Source: a virus
Strand: one strand, 5' to 3'
Virus record (IMG/VR): IMGVR_UViG_3300047552_000229
Span: 1-64,000 of that record
DNA: 64,000 nucleotides
Positions 7,568 to 13,368 of the stretch are shown piece after piece. The notes under the pieces were generated by a model. That model was not told the DNA's origin. It was given only the letters and a program-made list of their open reading frames with translations, and searched no databases. Within the stretch, counting starts at the first letter, position 1. Every line of letters begins with the position of its first letter. The translations under genes and the position numbers were made by a program.

Positions 7568-7576
7568 GATAGCTCC

Positions 7577-7675
7577 TTAGTGGAATGTCCTGCTTACCGC
7601 TTTTGCAGGATGCACCTTATCCAAGATGAGTTGGAGGTTGTTCGTCCACTCATGTGCACGGCAGGCCCGCCTCAC
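7577..7675 (-). CDS. possible micro-ORF, 32 aa
   Basis: A GTG at 7675, 5 nt after AGGA, opens 32 codons. The stop TAA forms the first bases of the next gene's TAAGGAG ribosome site, a junction typical of genuine phage genes. The peptide (VRRACRAHEWTNNLQLILDK to a basic C-terminus) has no recognisable domain. The gap it fills is otherwise empty. Short length keeps the call uncertain. Confidence 0.35.
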   Translation of the reverse strand: MRRACRAHEWTNNLQLILDKVHPAKAVSRTFH

Positions 7676-7690
7676 TGCTGTCCTGTAGCG

Positions 7691-7906
7691 TTAGAGTCCT
7701 TTGGCTATTGCATCGCCTAGAATCTTGTACATTATTGCTTGGAGTTGTTCATCGAACGAAGTATCGTTCTTACGAATGCCGAGCTTGATCTTAAGCTCGT
7801 TGAATGTGTACGATTTACCTTCAGCATTTACTGCTGCGACGATGCGCTTGGCGTTGGGCAGTGCACGTTGCACTGCCTCTTCATACTTCTGTTGCTTGGT
7901 CTTCAT
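7691..7906 (-). CDS. hypothetical protein, 71 aa
   Basis: ATCGGAGACATT precedes the ATG. The protein is helical and basic at the N-terminus (MKTKQQKYEEAVQRALPNAK) with a central YTFNELKIKLGIRKNDTSFD that could be a small winged-helix-like fold, though the motif is not distinctive. No family named. Confidence 0.65.
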   Translation of the reverse strand: MKTKQQKYEEAVQRALPNAKRIVAAVNAEGKSYTFNELKIKLGIRKNDTSFDEQLQAIMYKILGDAIAKGL

Positions 7907-7923
7907 AATGTCTCCGATCTCGA

Positions 7924-8061
7924 TTAGATTTTCTCAGACTGCGGTTGTGCGGACCGCCCTTGTGGCGGCGCAATTGCGCGGATAAGACGGCGGCGGCTGC
8001 CTCGTGGTACGTGTCCGTCTTTGGCTTTTCTCTTGCGGAACTCTTCATTTTTGTCCCTCAC
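7924..8061 (-). CDS. small very basic protein, 45 aa, GTG start
   Basis: The GTG at 8061 overlaps the TGA of the upstream gene and follows GGAGGAACT at good spacing. The 45-residue protein is rich in arginine and lysine (RKRKAKDGHVPRGSRRRLIR) with a proline/glutamine tail. It may bind nucleic acid, but charge is the only evidence. The frame fills the space between two clear genes and carries its own ribosome site. Confidence 0.6.
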   Translation of the reverse strand: MRDKNEEFRKRKAKDGHVPRGSRRRLIRAIAPPQGRSAQPQSEKI

Positions 8062-8453
8062 AGTTCCTCCAATTTGTTCATAAAGATTCTCAACATGTCT
8101 CCTAGGTCGGAGCCGCCGAGAATTGTAGTCTCGATCAGAGCTTCGCGCATCTCTGCAATCTTCACTTGAGCGAGTTCCACTCGCTCGATCTCGTTCAAGA
8201 ACTTGCGAAGTTCTGGGTTCTTGGATTTACGCACGCATGACTCAACATACTGAACGATATCTGATGAGTTATTGATGCGGTACGGCTGTTGACGCCAACC
8301 ACGTGCAAGCTTGACGATGATTGGGTCCTTGATAGTTACCGTGAGACTAATATCGTCTTTGGTATTAACAGACATGTCTTGAATCTTGTTATGCGCTGCC
8401 TGATCGAACTTGCGAAGGATGTATTCCCTCTGTTCTTTCGTTACCCTAGCCAT
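8058..8453 (-). CDS. hypothetical protein, 131 aa, possibly Nmad5-like
   Basis: Begins MARVTKEQREYILRKFDQA, matching the opening pattern of the 1346-1969 product and of Nmad5-type proteins, followed by strands (ISLTVTIKDPIIVKL) and a C-terminal helical region. The ATG lies within the end of the 41-codon upstream gene. Function unknown. If the Nmad5 relation is right, a link to modified nucleotides would be expected, but no modification enzyme is seen in the window. Confidence 0.65.
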   Translation of the reverse strand: MARVTKEQREYILRKFDQAAHNKIQDMSVNTKDDISLTVTIKDPIIVKLARGWRQQPYRINNSSDIVQYVESCVRKSKNPELRKFLNEIERVELAQVKIAEMREALIETTILGGSDLGDMLRIFMNKLEEL

Positions 8454-8566
8454 GATGTCGGCTTCCTTTCGAATGTAATGTGATACTTGTTGTAGATATG
8501 GGCTATCGAGAACTGAAGTTCCCGCATCTCATAGGTCCATCTAGCGGCTTTGATATCGGTATACAT
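8441..8566 (-). CDS. small hypothetical protein, 41 aa
   Basis: A 41-codon frame starts at ATG 8566, within the tail of the membrane protein gene, after AAAGGGACTACTAA, and stops at 8441 just inside the next gene, overlapping it by 13 nt. The peptide (MYTDIKAARWTYEMRELQFS and on) is helical and aromatic. Exact filling of the gap supports it; no domain is known. Confidence 0.55.
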   Translation of the reverse strand: MYTDIKAARWTYEMRELQFSIAHIYNKYHITFERKPTSWLG

Positions 8567-8837
8567 TTAGTAGTCCCTTTATATATACGCCGTTCTCCTT
8601 ATAGCCCCACATTTTACGCAGGGCTTGGAATGCGCCTGATCCAAGCAGGGCTGTGATTGTGGCTACAGCCATACCAGAAAAGGTGCCCCAGTGAATCCAG
8701 TACATGAGGATCGTGAAGAGCAAATCCGCGATGAACAGATTGCTCGTGATACTCAATAGAATCCACGGGGGCATCCGGGATAAGATGATGAACAGACCGA
8801 TGACGCCTCCTACTGATAGCAGCAGGAAGTCACCCAT
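8541..8837 (-). CDS. multi-pass membrane protein, 98 aa
   Basis: Three hydrophobic helices are visible: residues 3-20 (DFLLLSVGGVIGLFIILS), about 25-47 (WILLSITSNLFIADLLFTILMYW) and about 51-72 (GTFSGMAVATITALLGSGAFQA), followed by a basic cytoplasmic tail. CCGGAGCGATCTGATC precedes the ATG. Size and topology would suit a holin, but the gene lies far from the lysis cassette and in the opposite transcription block, so a role in membrane takeover or exclusion is equally possible. Confidence 0.65.
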   Translation of the reverse strand: MGDFLLLSVGGVIGLFIILSRMPPWILLSITSNLFIADLLFTILMYWIHWGTFSGMAVATITALLGSGAFQALRKMWGYKENGVYIKGLLNVYRYQSR

Positions 8838-8839
8838 GA

Positions 8840-9097
8840 TCAGATCGCTCCGGATTTGATGAGACGATCAAGAACATCTTGCTTGGCCGCTTCGACCATG
8901 ACAGGATGCATGTCTGCGTGAACAGCAAGCGTTGCCTGTACGTTCGTAGCAACCAAATGAGTTGCTGCAATGAATCCCATCTTGGGAGTTTCAGGCTCAA
9001 CTGCTTTCACAGATTCGCCCTTGATTGCAGCTACTCTTTCGGCATACGTAGCGTATGTGATTTCAGGGGTAGTCACTTCTTTGGTGTTAGCCTTCAT
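8840..9097 (-). CDS. hypothetical protein, 85 aa, paralogue of the 12941-13180 product
   Basis: AAGGAGAATATC precedes the ATG. The C-terminal 40 residues (HLVATNVQATLAVHADMHPV then a helix ending RLIKSGAI) align with the C-terminus of the 12941-13180 product (HVVATHVQANFNVHKFYHQE, ending RLARKNLIEV). The shared core is HxVATxVQAxxxVH followed by an MV-A motif. The N-terminal 45 residues differ. Function unknown; conservation of the core shows that both copies are maintained. Confidence 0.7.
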   Translation of the reverse strand: MKANTKEVTTPEITYATYAERVAAIKGESVKAVEPETPKMGFIAATHLVATNVQATLAVHADMHPVMVEAAKQDVLDRLIKSGAI

Positions 9098-9117
9098 GAT
9101 ATTCTCCTTACGATTAT

Positions 9118-9129
9118 GTCCATATGGAC
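9118..9129. repeat. 12-bp palindrome in spacer
   Basis: GTCCATATGGAC is a perfect palindrome in the short spacer between the 9139 and 8840 genes. The matching spacer upstream of the 9139 gene has another palindrome with the same CATATG centre (9918-9929). They could be protein binding sites or short hairpins. Confidence 0.5.
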
Positions 9130-9138
9130 GATAGTGGA

Positions 9139-9888
9139 TTAAGCTGCAAGTGCAGCGACATCCGGGTTGATGTTGACGTATCCGCCTGCCATGAGTCGTT
9201 CCTTACTGAACTCAATGCTCTTGGCACATGCTGCTTTGACGTATCCGTCGAGGTCCCAACCGAGGTTAGCCACGGTTGTTTCCAATTCCTGAGCCAGATC
9301 AGCCAAGTCCAACTGGCGACACTGCTCATAGTCCAACTTCCAGTTGGGGATAAGCGCTACGCGATCACGCAATGCTTGCTGTGCATCATCTGCTGCCTTT
9401 TGCGCATTTACTTCTTTCGCGGATTCCAACTGAGTATCGGTCATATGCCCGTTGATCTTCAGCACATTCATCTGTGTCAATGCATGGTCATTGGATGACG
9501 TAGCACGGAAGTTAACCGCGTCGACCAACACAGTACCAACAGTGCTGATGTGTGGTCGGCCAGACACATTCGATGCACCGGCGAGCCATGCGTGGGGCTT
9601 TGATTTGCGGCCCTGATCATCAGCTTCAGTGATATCGCTGAGATCGCGCAGTGCGCTAGTGCATAAATTGACTGCGTGAACAGCAACCTCCGGGTTGATG
9701 TCCTTGATTTCAGGCTCATCACCAACGCTGAGCAAAGCCTTCAGTTCATCGTCAAGTTCCTTAACGGGACGCAACTTAGCACTGAGTGCACGGTTGAGAT
9801 CAAGACCCGCGTCAAAAGCTACTTGACGCAAGACTGTGATGGCTACTTCCTCGCCATATACGCGAGATACTGCATCTTTCAAGTTCAT
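9139..9888 (-). CDS. hypothetical protein, 249 aa, paralogue of the 10666-11427 product
   Basis: GAAGGAGATTTACC precedes the ATG. The protein is helical and shares several blocks with the 10666-11427 product: TEADDQGRKSKPHAWLAG against TEADAKGRQHRPFAWLAE, the following TxG with a HISTV/KLRTI step, and the C-termini RLMAGGYVNINPDVAALAA against RLMKGEYVNIDPEVAAMAR. It has no transmembrane segment and no catalytic motif that I can name. It is a medium-sized protein unique to this block, encoded directly before the 85-aa paralogue at 8840-9097. Confidence 0.75.
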   Translation of the reverse strand: MNLKDAVSRVYGEEVAITVLRQVAFDAGLDLNRALSAKLRPVKELDDELKALLSVGDEPEIKDINPEVAVHAVNLCTSALRDLSDITEADDQGRKSKPHAWLAGASNVSGRPHISTVGTVLVDAVNFRATSSNDHALTQMNVLKINGHMTDTQLESAKEVNAQKAADDAQQALRDRVALIPNWKLDYEQCRQLDLADLAQELETTVANLGWDLDGYVKAACAKSIEFSKERLMAGGYVNINPDVAALAA

Positions 9889-9917
9889 GGTAAATCTCCT
9901 TCTAAGATTTCAGTTAT

Positions 9918-9929
9918 AGGCATATGCCT
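9918..9929. repeat. 12-bp palindrome in spacer
   Basis: AGGCATATGCCT is a perfect palindrome centred on CATATG in the 56-nt spacer between the 9945 and 9139 genes, equivalent in position to the one at 9118-9129. Confidence 0.5.
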
Positions 9930-9944
9930 GATAATGTGACGCTA

Positions 9945-10175
9945 CTAAGGGTTTTGAGTGAGGTGCGTCCAACCCCACCCAAATTCGGAGTCTTTATAGA
10001 CCCGGAATACATAAGAGTTAATCGAGACGATGTGCTTATTAGCAACTTTGTCACGAGTAAGTGTGTATGGCATACGAAGTCGATCCACTATCTGAGCGAT
10101 AGTTGGGTTTTCGTCAAATTCCATGCACGCATTGCCAATTGCGCGGGATAATTCGTCTTCTTCATAGATATTCAC
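9945..10175 (-). CDS. hypothetical protein, 76 aa
   Basis: GTG start at 10175 inside the end of the upstream gene, after AAAGGAGCAATTAC. The protein begins MNIYEEDELSRAIGNACMEF. Its middle resembles a small HTH (NPTIAQIVDRLRMPYTLTRD) and its C-terminal half is a beta-rich segment. The HTH reading is uncertain. It is translationally coupled to the 72-aa gene before it. Confidence 0.65.
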   Translation of the reverse strand: MNIYEEDELSRAIGNACMEFDENPTIAQIVDRLRMPYTLTRDKVANKHIVSINSYVFRVYKDSEFGWGWTHLTQNP

Positions 10176-10380
10176 GTAATTGCTCCTTTGTCATAAATCC
10201 GAGTTGATGTTGCTCAAGTGCTTCGAGCAACTGAAGCGCTGCGATGTGATCCTCAGCAGAGGCCGAAGTGAGTCCTTCGATAGCAGCGTCGCCGTGCCAA
10301 TCAGCAGGCAAGTCTTCGATAACCTGCTCCACTTCGAGCAGTACGCAGGCTTGGTTATCGGTATAAGAGACAGGTTTCAT
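10162..10380 (-). CDS. small acidic protein, 72 aa
   Basis: The start at 10380 is chosen because GGAGGTACAT lies directly before it, although the frame is open 36 nt further. The protein is acidic and helical with VEQVIEDLPADWHGDAAIEG and EALEQHQLGFMTKEQLREYL. No family recognised. Upstream lies a 285-nt spacer with several hairpins. Confidence 0.65.
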   Translation of the reverse strand: MKPVSYTDNQACVLLEVEQVIEDLPADWHGDAAIEGLTSASAEDHIAALQLLEALEQHQLGFMTKEQLREYL

Positions 10381-10665
10381 ATGTACCTCCATGTACATTG
10401 GTGAGAGAAGAGTCATTTCACAGTGTTCCTAGGCACTGAGAGGCATTAATAAGGCCTATATATGTATATAGGACTCTGAGAGATGGAAGTGCATAACGCG
10501 TAGCGTGTACCCGCAAGCGGGTGCAGTACTATGCGCTATGAGAGACAACTAACCGCGTAAGCGGTGGAAGAGATGGTAAAGCATACTACCCATCGAAAAG
10601 CCTACTACGATGTTCTGTAATAGGCTTCGTGCTAGGTATTACTTACTACACGATATATTTCTATA
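10381..10665 (-). other. structured non-coding spacer, 285 nt
   Basis: No credible gene. The spacer contains a perfect palindrome CCTATATA-TG-TATATAGG (10455-10472), the hairpins ACCCGC-AA-GCGGGT (10509-10522) and ACCGC-GTAA-GCGGT (10552-10565), and a longer stem-loop (10598-10627, listed separately). On the minus strand just after the upstream stop, TTGATATAGAAA resembles an extended -10 element and recurs before the 12061-12291 gene. It is probably the control leader of the downstream genes. Confidence 0.55.
10598..10627 (-). terminator. stem-loop with AGAACATC loop, weak terminator or RNA element
   Basis: On the minus strand an 11-bp stem (AAGCCTATTAC with GTAGTAGGCTT) encloses the octaloop AGAACATC and is followed by TTTTCG. 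One pair is G-U as minus-strand RNA but A-C as plus-strand RNA, so the functional strand is minus. The loop is identical to that of the stem-loop at 12905-12934 while the stems differ by compensating changes. The U tract is poor, so termination would be partial. Confidence 0.6.
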
Positions 10666-11427
10666 TCAACGAGCCATAGCAGCCACTTCAGGGTCGATGT
10701 TCACATACTCGCCTTTCATCAGGCGCTGTACGCTCATATCGATCGAAGAAGCAGCAGCTTCTTTGACAAGCGAATCACTGATGTTGCACGCTTTCGCTGC
10801 ACGATCAATGGTTTCGTATAAGTCATCCTTGGTCAACAGGCTCAGTGCTTTGAGTTCTGCCTTCCAGTCAGCCACATACGCAAGCTTGTCCTTGGCTTCG
10901 TCCTTCTGCTTTTGGAGTTCAGCAACTTTGCGAGCTTCCAAGATGTTCGCAGATTCTGCTTTCTTTATAGCGCCAACCCACGAGAGCGTTTCAAGCTGTT
11001 GCTTGATGTGCTCAAAGGATTGAGATGCGCGATATTCAGCAATATCGTCAAACAACTCAGGAATTGTGCGAAGCTTCTGTTTACCAGTAGTCTTGGACGG
11101 TTCAGCAAGCCATGCAAACGGACGGTGCTGTCTGCCTTTGGCATCAGCCTCGGTGTAACGCACCCACTCAACCAAAGCTACCAAAGTAGCGTTGTACAGA
11201 GTTGATGCATCCGAGATAGTCGCGGGCTTAGCAAGCTGCTCACCATCAAAGCCGAGCATATCTTGCAGAGCCATGTCCATAGGTGCGATAACCACACCAC
11301 GAATTTCACGACTAACCGCATCGTTGAGAGCATTGCCAGCCCTGAACAGCAACGACAGCAACACAGTGGTTGCGACATTGCCATTACCAGAACCAATGGC
11401 ACCCAACAGCGACGTAAGTTTTTTCAT
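10666..11427 (-). CDS. hypothetical protein, 253 aa, paralogue of the 9139-9888 product
   Basis: Start at 11427 after TAGGAGAACAAAG; a longer frame exists but has no ribosome site. The N-terminus MKKLTSLLGAIGSGNGNVAT is followed by a weakly hydrophobic stretch and then by the blocks shared with the 9139-9888 product (TEADxxGRxxxPxAWLA and RLMxGxYVNIxPxVAAxA). The middle contains a charged coiled coil (EARKVAELQKQKDEAKDKLA) absent from the other copy. Function unknown. A stem-loop follows its stop codon. Confidence 0.75.
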   Translation of the reverse strand: MKKLTSLLGAIGSGNGNVATTVLLSLLFRAGNALNDAVSREIRGVVIAPMDMALQDMLGFDGEQLAKPATISDASTLYNATLVALVEWVRYTEADAKGRQHRPFAWLAEPSKTTGKQKLRTIPELFDDIAEYRASQSFEHIKQQLETLSWVGAIKKAESANILEARKVAELQKQKDEAKDKLAYVADWKAELKALSLLTKDDLYETIDRAAKACNISDSLVKEAAASSIDMSVQRLMKGEYVNIDPEVAAMAR

Positions 11428-11528
11428 CTTTGTTCTCCTAGATAGATGAATTGTTGCTCTTACCCGAGCAGGGTTAGTGTACGTAGTGCACACTCCAAAG
11501 CCCTGCAAACAGGGCGATGGGCTATGTA
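11428..11528 (-). other. leader spacer with stacked hairpins
   Basis: About 100 nt between two genes, without coding potential. It holds the hairpin GCCCTG-CAAA-CAGGGC (11500-11515) and AGTGT/ACACT arms (11476-11494). On the minus strand it ends in the TAGGAGAA ribosome site of the 253-aa gene. The same arrangement precedes several genes of this block. Confidence 0.45.
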
Positions 11529-11990
11529 CTACTCTTCACCAGTCTCATAACTAAACACATACCCTTTGTTACTCAGGCGCGTGAGTTCGTCGATCTCGGT
11601 GTGAGTGAAATCACGATCAGTTGCAAATCGAATGTGAGTAGTGCCCTCTTGCTCTGCAATGAGAGCTATATACTTTCGAAGCAACAACTCATAATCTATC
11701 GTAGGGGTTACCAATCGAGATTCCAGATAGAAGTTCTCATTACCGCGATAATCCATATGCGACATCCAATTGCCTATAGCCTGTTCCAATGACCGTTGAC
11801 AGGTAGTAGCCTCATCAATGGTATTGAACTCATGCATACCAATGTCTTCAGCATTCTCAGCAGTCTGTTTGACAAAGGCGACGTACATAGTACGAAACAC
11901 CATAATCATGTCATTCATAGTCATACGGAATGTGACATAGTGATCATGCTTAGAAATAGCTTCTTCTAGCATTGTTTCTTGTTTCTTCAT
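11529..11990 (-). CDS. hypothetical protein, 153 aa
   Basis: Start at 11990 after TAGGAGAATCAAA, a ribosome site nearly identical to those of the neighbouring genes. The protein is methionine-rich in its first third (HYVTFRMTMNDMIMVFRTMY) and ends with an HTHTEIDELTRLSNKGYVFS-like helix and strand. No family recognised. No transmembrane helix is predicted by eye. Confidence 0.65.
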   Translation of the reverse strand: MKKQETMLEEAISKHDHYVTFRMTMNDMIMVFRTMYVAFVKQTAENAEDIGMHEFNTIDEATTCQRSLEQAIGNWMSHMDYRGNENFYLESRLVTPTIDYELLLRKYIALIAEQEGTTHIRFATDRDFTHTEIDELTRLSNKGYVFSYETGEE

Positions 11991-12060
11991 TTTGATTCTC
12001 CTAGTTACCCTACGCAAATGCGTAGTCCAAGGCCTAGCACGCTAGGCAATGGACTAAACA
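11991..12060 (-). other. leader spacer with two mutually exclusive hairpins
   Basis: CTACGCA-AA-TGCGTAG (12010-12025) and the nested TAGTCCA/TGGACTA (12023-12029 with 12050-12056) enclosing GCCTAGC/GCTAGGC (12032-12047) share three bases, so only one can be fully formed. The spacer leads into the TAGGAGA ribosome site of the 153-aa gene. It may be a regulatory RNA switch or simply a transcript stabiliser. Confidence 0.45.
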
Positions 12061-12291
12061 CTAGTATTCATAATGCTTCGCTATGACATTACGTGCGATA
12101 CGTCCTGCCATAGCATACGGACCCCATTTTCCTGATCCAACAACGTTGGCGGTATAAATAGGGATAAGGTCACCAATCGAGGAGCGAGCATAGACAATTA
12201 ACTTGACATACGAACGCGTCTGAATGCGAACGATTCTCGAATAGATGACCCCATTTATGACTTTGTCGAGGACTTTTGGGCGTGATTCCAT
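12061..12291 (-). CDS. hypothetical protein, 76 aa
   Basis: ATG at 12291 after a weak AGAAAG. The protein is basic and beta-rich (VINGVIYSRIVRIQTRSYVK, then LIVYARSSIGDLIPIY) and ends in a helix AGRIARNVIAKHYEY. No family recognised. TTGATATAGAAAG 15-20 nt before the start resembles an extended -10, which would place transcription initiation very close to the start codon. Confidence 0.6.
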   Translation of the reverse strand: MESRPKVLDKVINGVIYSRIVRIQTRSYVKLIVYARSSIGDLIPIYTANVVGSGKWGPYAMAGRIARNVIAKHYEY

Positions 12292-12633
12292 ATATTTTCT
12301 TTCTATATCAATGAGTTGTGAAGTGTTTTAGATGAAAACATACCGTGTAACAGAGGTATTGCTTAGCAATCAATAAGTTACAAGGAAAACGAGGCATTAC
12401 ACTGCCTGAAGCTCAGTTCCTATAAACGAGTAATTAGTGTGTTAGTAAATACTAACATCTAATTCTCTCCTATATCTGGGAGGATGATTTTAAGTGTAAC
12501 AGTGTTACAAACCTGTTTTATAAGGCTTTTTGGTGTAACAGAAGTGTTACGCGTTACACCTGTTTCCTCCCGGTAAACAAAGTTGAATGGCTGCAAAATA
12601 CCTCTGATATGCCCCTGACGAGGCATACCGCAG
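12292..12633 (-). promoter_or_regulatory. intergenic control region with TGTAACA palindromes
   Basis: A 342-nt stretch with no convincing gene. It carries a perfect 15-bp palindrome TGTAACA-G-TGTTACA (12495-12509), a second cluster TGTAACA-GAAG-TGTTAC (12534-12550) overlapping GGTGTAAC/GTTACACC arms (12532-12560), a lone half site near 12345 and the palindrome GTTAGTA-AA-TACTAAC (12441-12456). This looks like an operator array for a dimeric regulator. A 55-codon frame at 12459-12626 (minus) crosses it without a good ribosome site and is not counted as a gene. Confidence 0.5.
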
Positions 12634-12795
12634 TTATTTCTTGGGATAAGTCTCTGATAAATAAGACATTTCCCTCTGTGAAAAGCTATAAGCGGCCTCC
12701 AAGGACATCGACGTTCCCGTCACTGTATGTCCGTAATAGGAGACTTTAGTCTCCCAAAGGCCGGTTTTAGCGTTGAAGGTGATTAGTACACTCAT
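12634..12795 (-). CDS. small hypothetical protein, 53 aa
   Basis: TAGGAGAATTACCA precedes the ATG at 12795, the same ribosome site style as the clear neighbouring genes. The frame of 53 codons reads MSVLITFNAKTGLWETKVSY and ends in TYPKK. It is predicted as a beta hairpin followed by a helix. It lies in what would otherwise be a long non-coding gap. No family recognised. Confidence 0.6.
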   Translation of the reverse strand: MSVLITFNAKTGLWETKVSYYGHTVTGTSMSLEAAYSFSQREMSYLSETYPKK

Positions 12796-12895
12796 TGGTA
12801 ATTCTCCTAGGTTATTAGACGCATTCGGTGCGCCACCGTGCTACTACCACGCATCGTTGCGTGAGTCGATCCATCTAGTGGCCTAGATGCACCAA
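12796..12895 (-). other. leader spacer, three-way-junction-like fold
   Basis: GGTGC (12827-12831) can pair with GCACC (12889-12893) around two perfect hairpins, CACGCA-TCGT-TGCGTG (12848-12863) and CATCTAG-TGGC-CTAGATG (12872-12889). An alternative hairpin CGGTG-CGC-CACCG (12826-12838) competes with the closing stem. It lacks the conserved tRNA arms, so it is not a tRNA. Confidence 0.4.
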
Positions 12896-12936
12896 CAATA
12901 AAAAAGACCCTACACGATGTTCTGTGTAGGGTCTTG
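12896..12936 (-). terminator. rho-independent terminator with AGAACATC loop
   Basis: On the minus strand an 11-bp perfect stem AGACCCTACAC / GTGTAGGGTCT encloses the octaloop AGAACATC and is followed by a run of Ts. It stands directly downstream of the 12941-13180 gene. The same loop occurs in the stem-loop at 10598-10627 with a different stem. Confidence 0.75.
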
Positions 12937-12940
12937 TTGG

Positions 12941-13180
12941 TTAAACCTCGATGAGGTTCTTGCGTGCAAGGCGTTGGAACACCTGTTCTTCAGCGGTTGC
13001 TACCATCTCTTGATGGTAGAACTTGTGAACATTGAAGTTCGCTTGCACGTGCGTAGCTACCACGTGTGATGCATCCACTACGCTATTGGCTTGTTCGCCA
13101 ACATAGTTGAGGACTGTTACCAATACACTGTTAGTGGATTGGACGTGGCCGCGTGCGGCTTTGGCTTCTTTGAATGTCAT
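12941..13180 (-). CDS. hypothetical protein, 79 aa, paralogue of the 8840-9097 product
   Basis: Start at 13180 after TAGGAGAAAACAA. The first gene of the leftward block begins MTFKEAKAARGHVQSTNSVL, and its C-terminal 40 residues match those of the 85-aa protein at 8840-9097 (VATxVQAxxxVH, then a helix). Being first after the divergent promoter region and directly followed by a terminator, it should be made in large amounts early. Function unknown. Confidence 0.7.
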   Translation of the reverse strand: MTFKEAKAARGHVQSTNSVLVTVLNYVGEQANSVVDASHVVATHVQANFNVHKFYHQEMVATAEEQVFQRLARKNLIEV

Positions 13181-13319
13181 TTGTTTTCTCCTAGAAAAGA
13201 GGTTGAGAGACTCCTTATTCGGGTTGACAATCCCGAATCCGAAGTGGGGTGGGTCAGAGGCGACCCACACCCAGAGAGTCTAACCACGCCCAACGTACAA
13301 AAATTTTTATAAAAATTTA

Positions 13320-13328
13320 TGGTATGAT
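13320..13328 (+). promoter_or_regulatory. extended -10 promoter of the rightward operon
   Basis: TGGTATGAT is a good TGnTATAAT-type extended -10 element 41 nt before the first rightward start codon. No clear -35 is present, which is usual for this promoter type. A perfect inverted repeat AGACC-GTA-GGTCT (13352-13364) follows, just before the start codon, and could be an operator. Confidence 0.45.
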
Positions 13329-13351
13329 TTTTCCCATGCAAAATCACTATC

Positions 13352-13364
13352 AGACCGTAGGTCT
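13352..13364. repeat. inverted repeat before terS-like gene
   Basis: AGACC-GTA-GGTCT ends 4 nt before the ATG of the small terminase gene and covers its weak ribosome site. It could act as an operator or as a translational hairpin limiting terminase synthesis. Confidence 0.4.
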
Positions 13365-13368
13365 ATAA

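Larger units (their letters stand above)
13181..13368. promoter_or_regulatory. divergent control region
   Basis: Separates the leftward block from the rightward late operon. Hairpins ATTCGGG-TTGACAAT-CCCGAAT (13217-13238) and GTGGGTC-AGAGGC-GACCCAC (13249-13268) lie on the leftward leader side. An AT-rich core (13297-13320) and an extended -10 element follow on the rightward side. No leftward promoter could be assigned with confidence; TTGCAT with TAAATT on the minus strand is the best, weak candidate. Confidence 0.5.

Noticed and set aside
8541-8837. Holin assignment for the membrane protein
   Set aside because: Possible by topology, but distance from the lysis cassette and opposite transcription make it unsupported; left as membrane protein.
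12459-12626. 55-codon minus-strand frame in the regulatory region
   Set aside because: No usable ribosome site, it runs through the palindromes and its translation is low in complexity; listed only as part of the control region.
12827-12893. tRNA-like cloverleaf: GGTGC/GCACC closing stem with internal hairpins
   Set aside because: No T-arm consensus, no anticodon loop geometry and an alternative hairpin competes with the closing stem; kept only as a structured leader.
13224-13229. TTGACA as a plus-strand -35 box
   Set aside because: No -10 hexamer 16-18 nt downstream; it is the loop of a hairpin.
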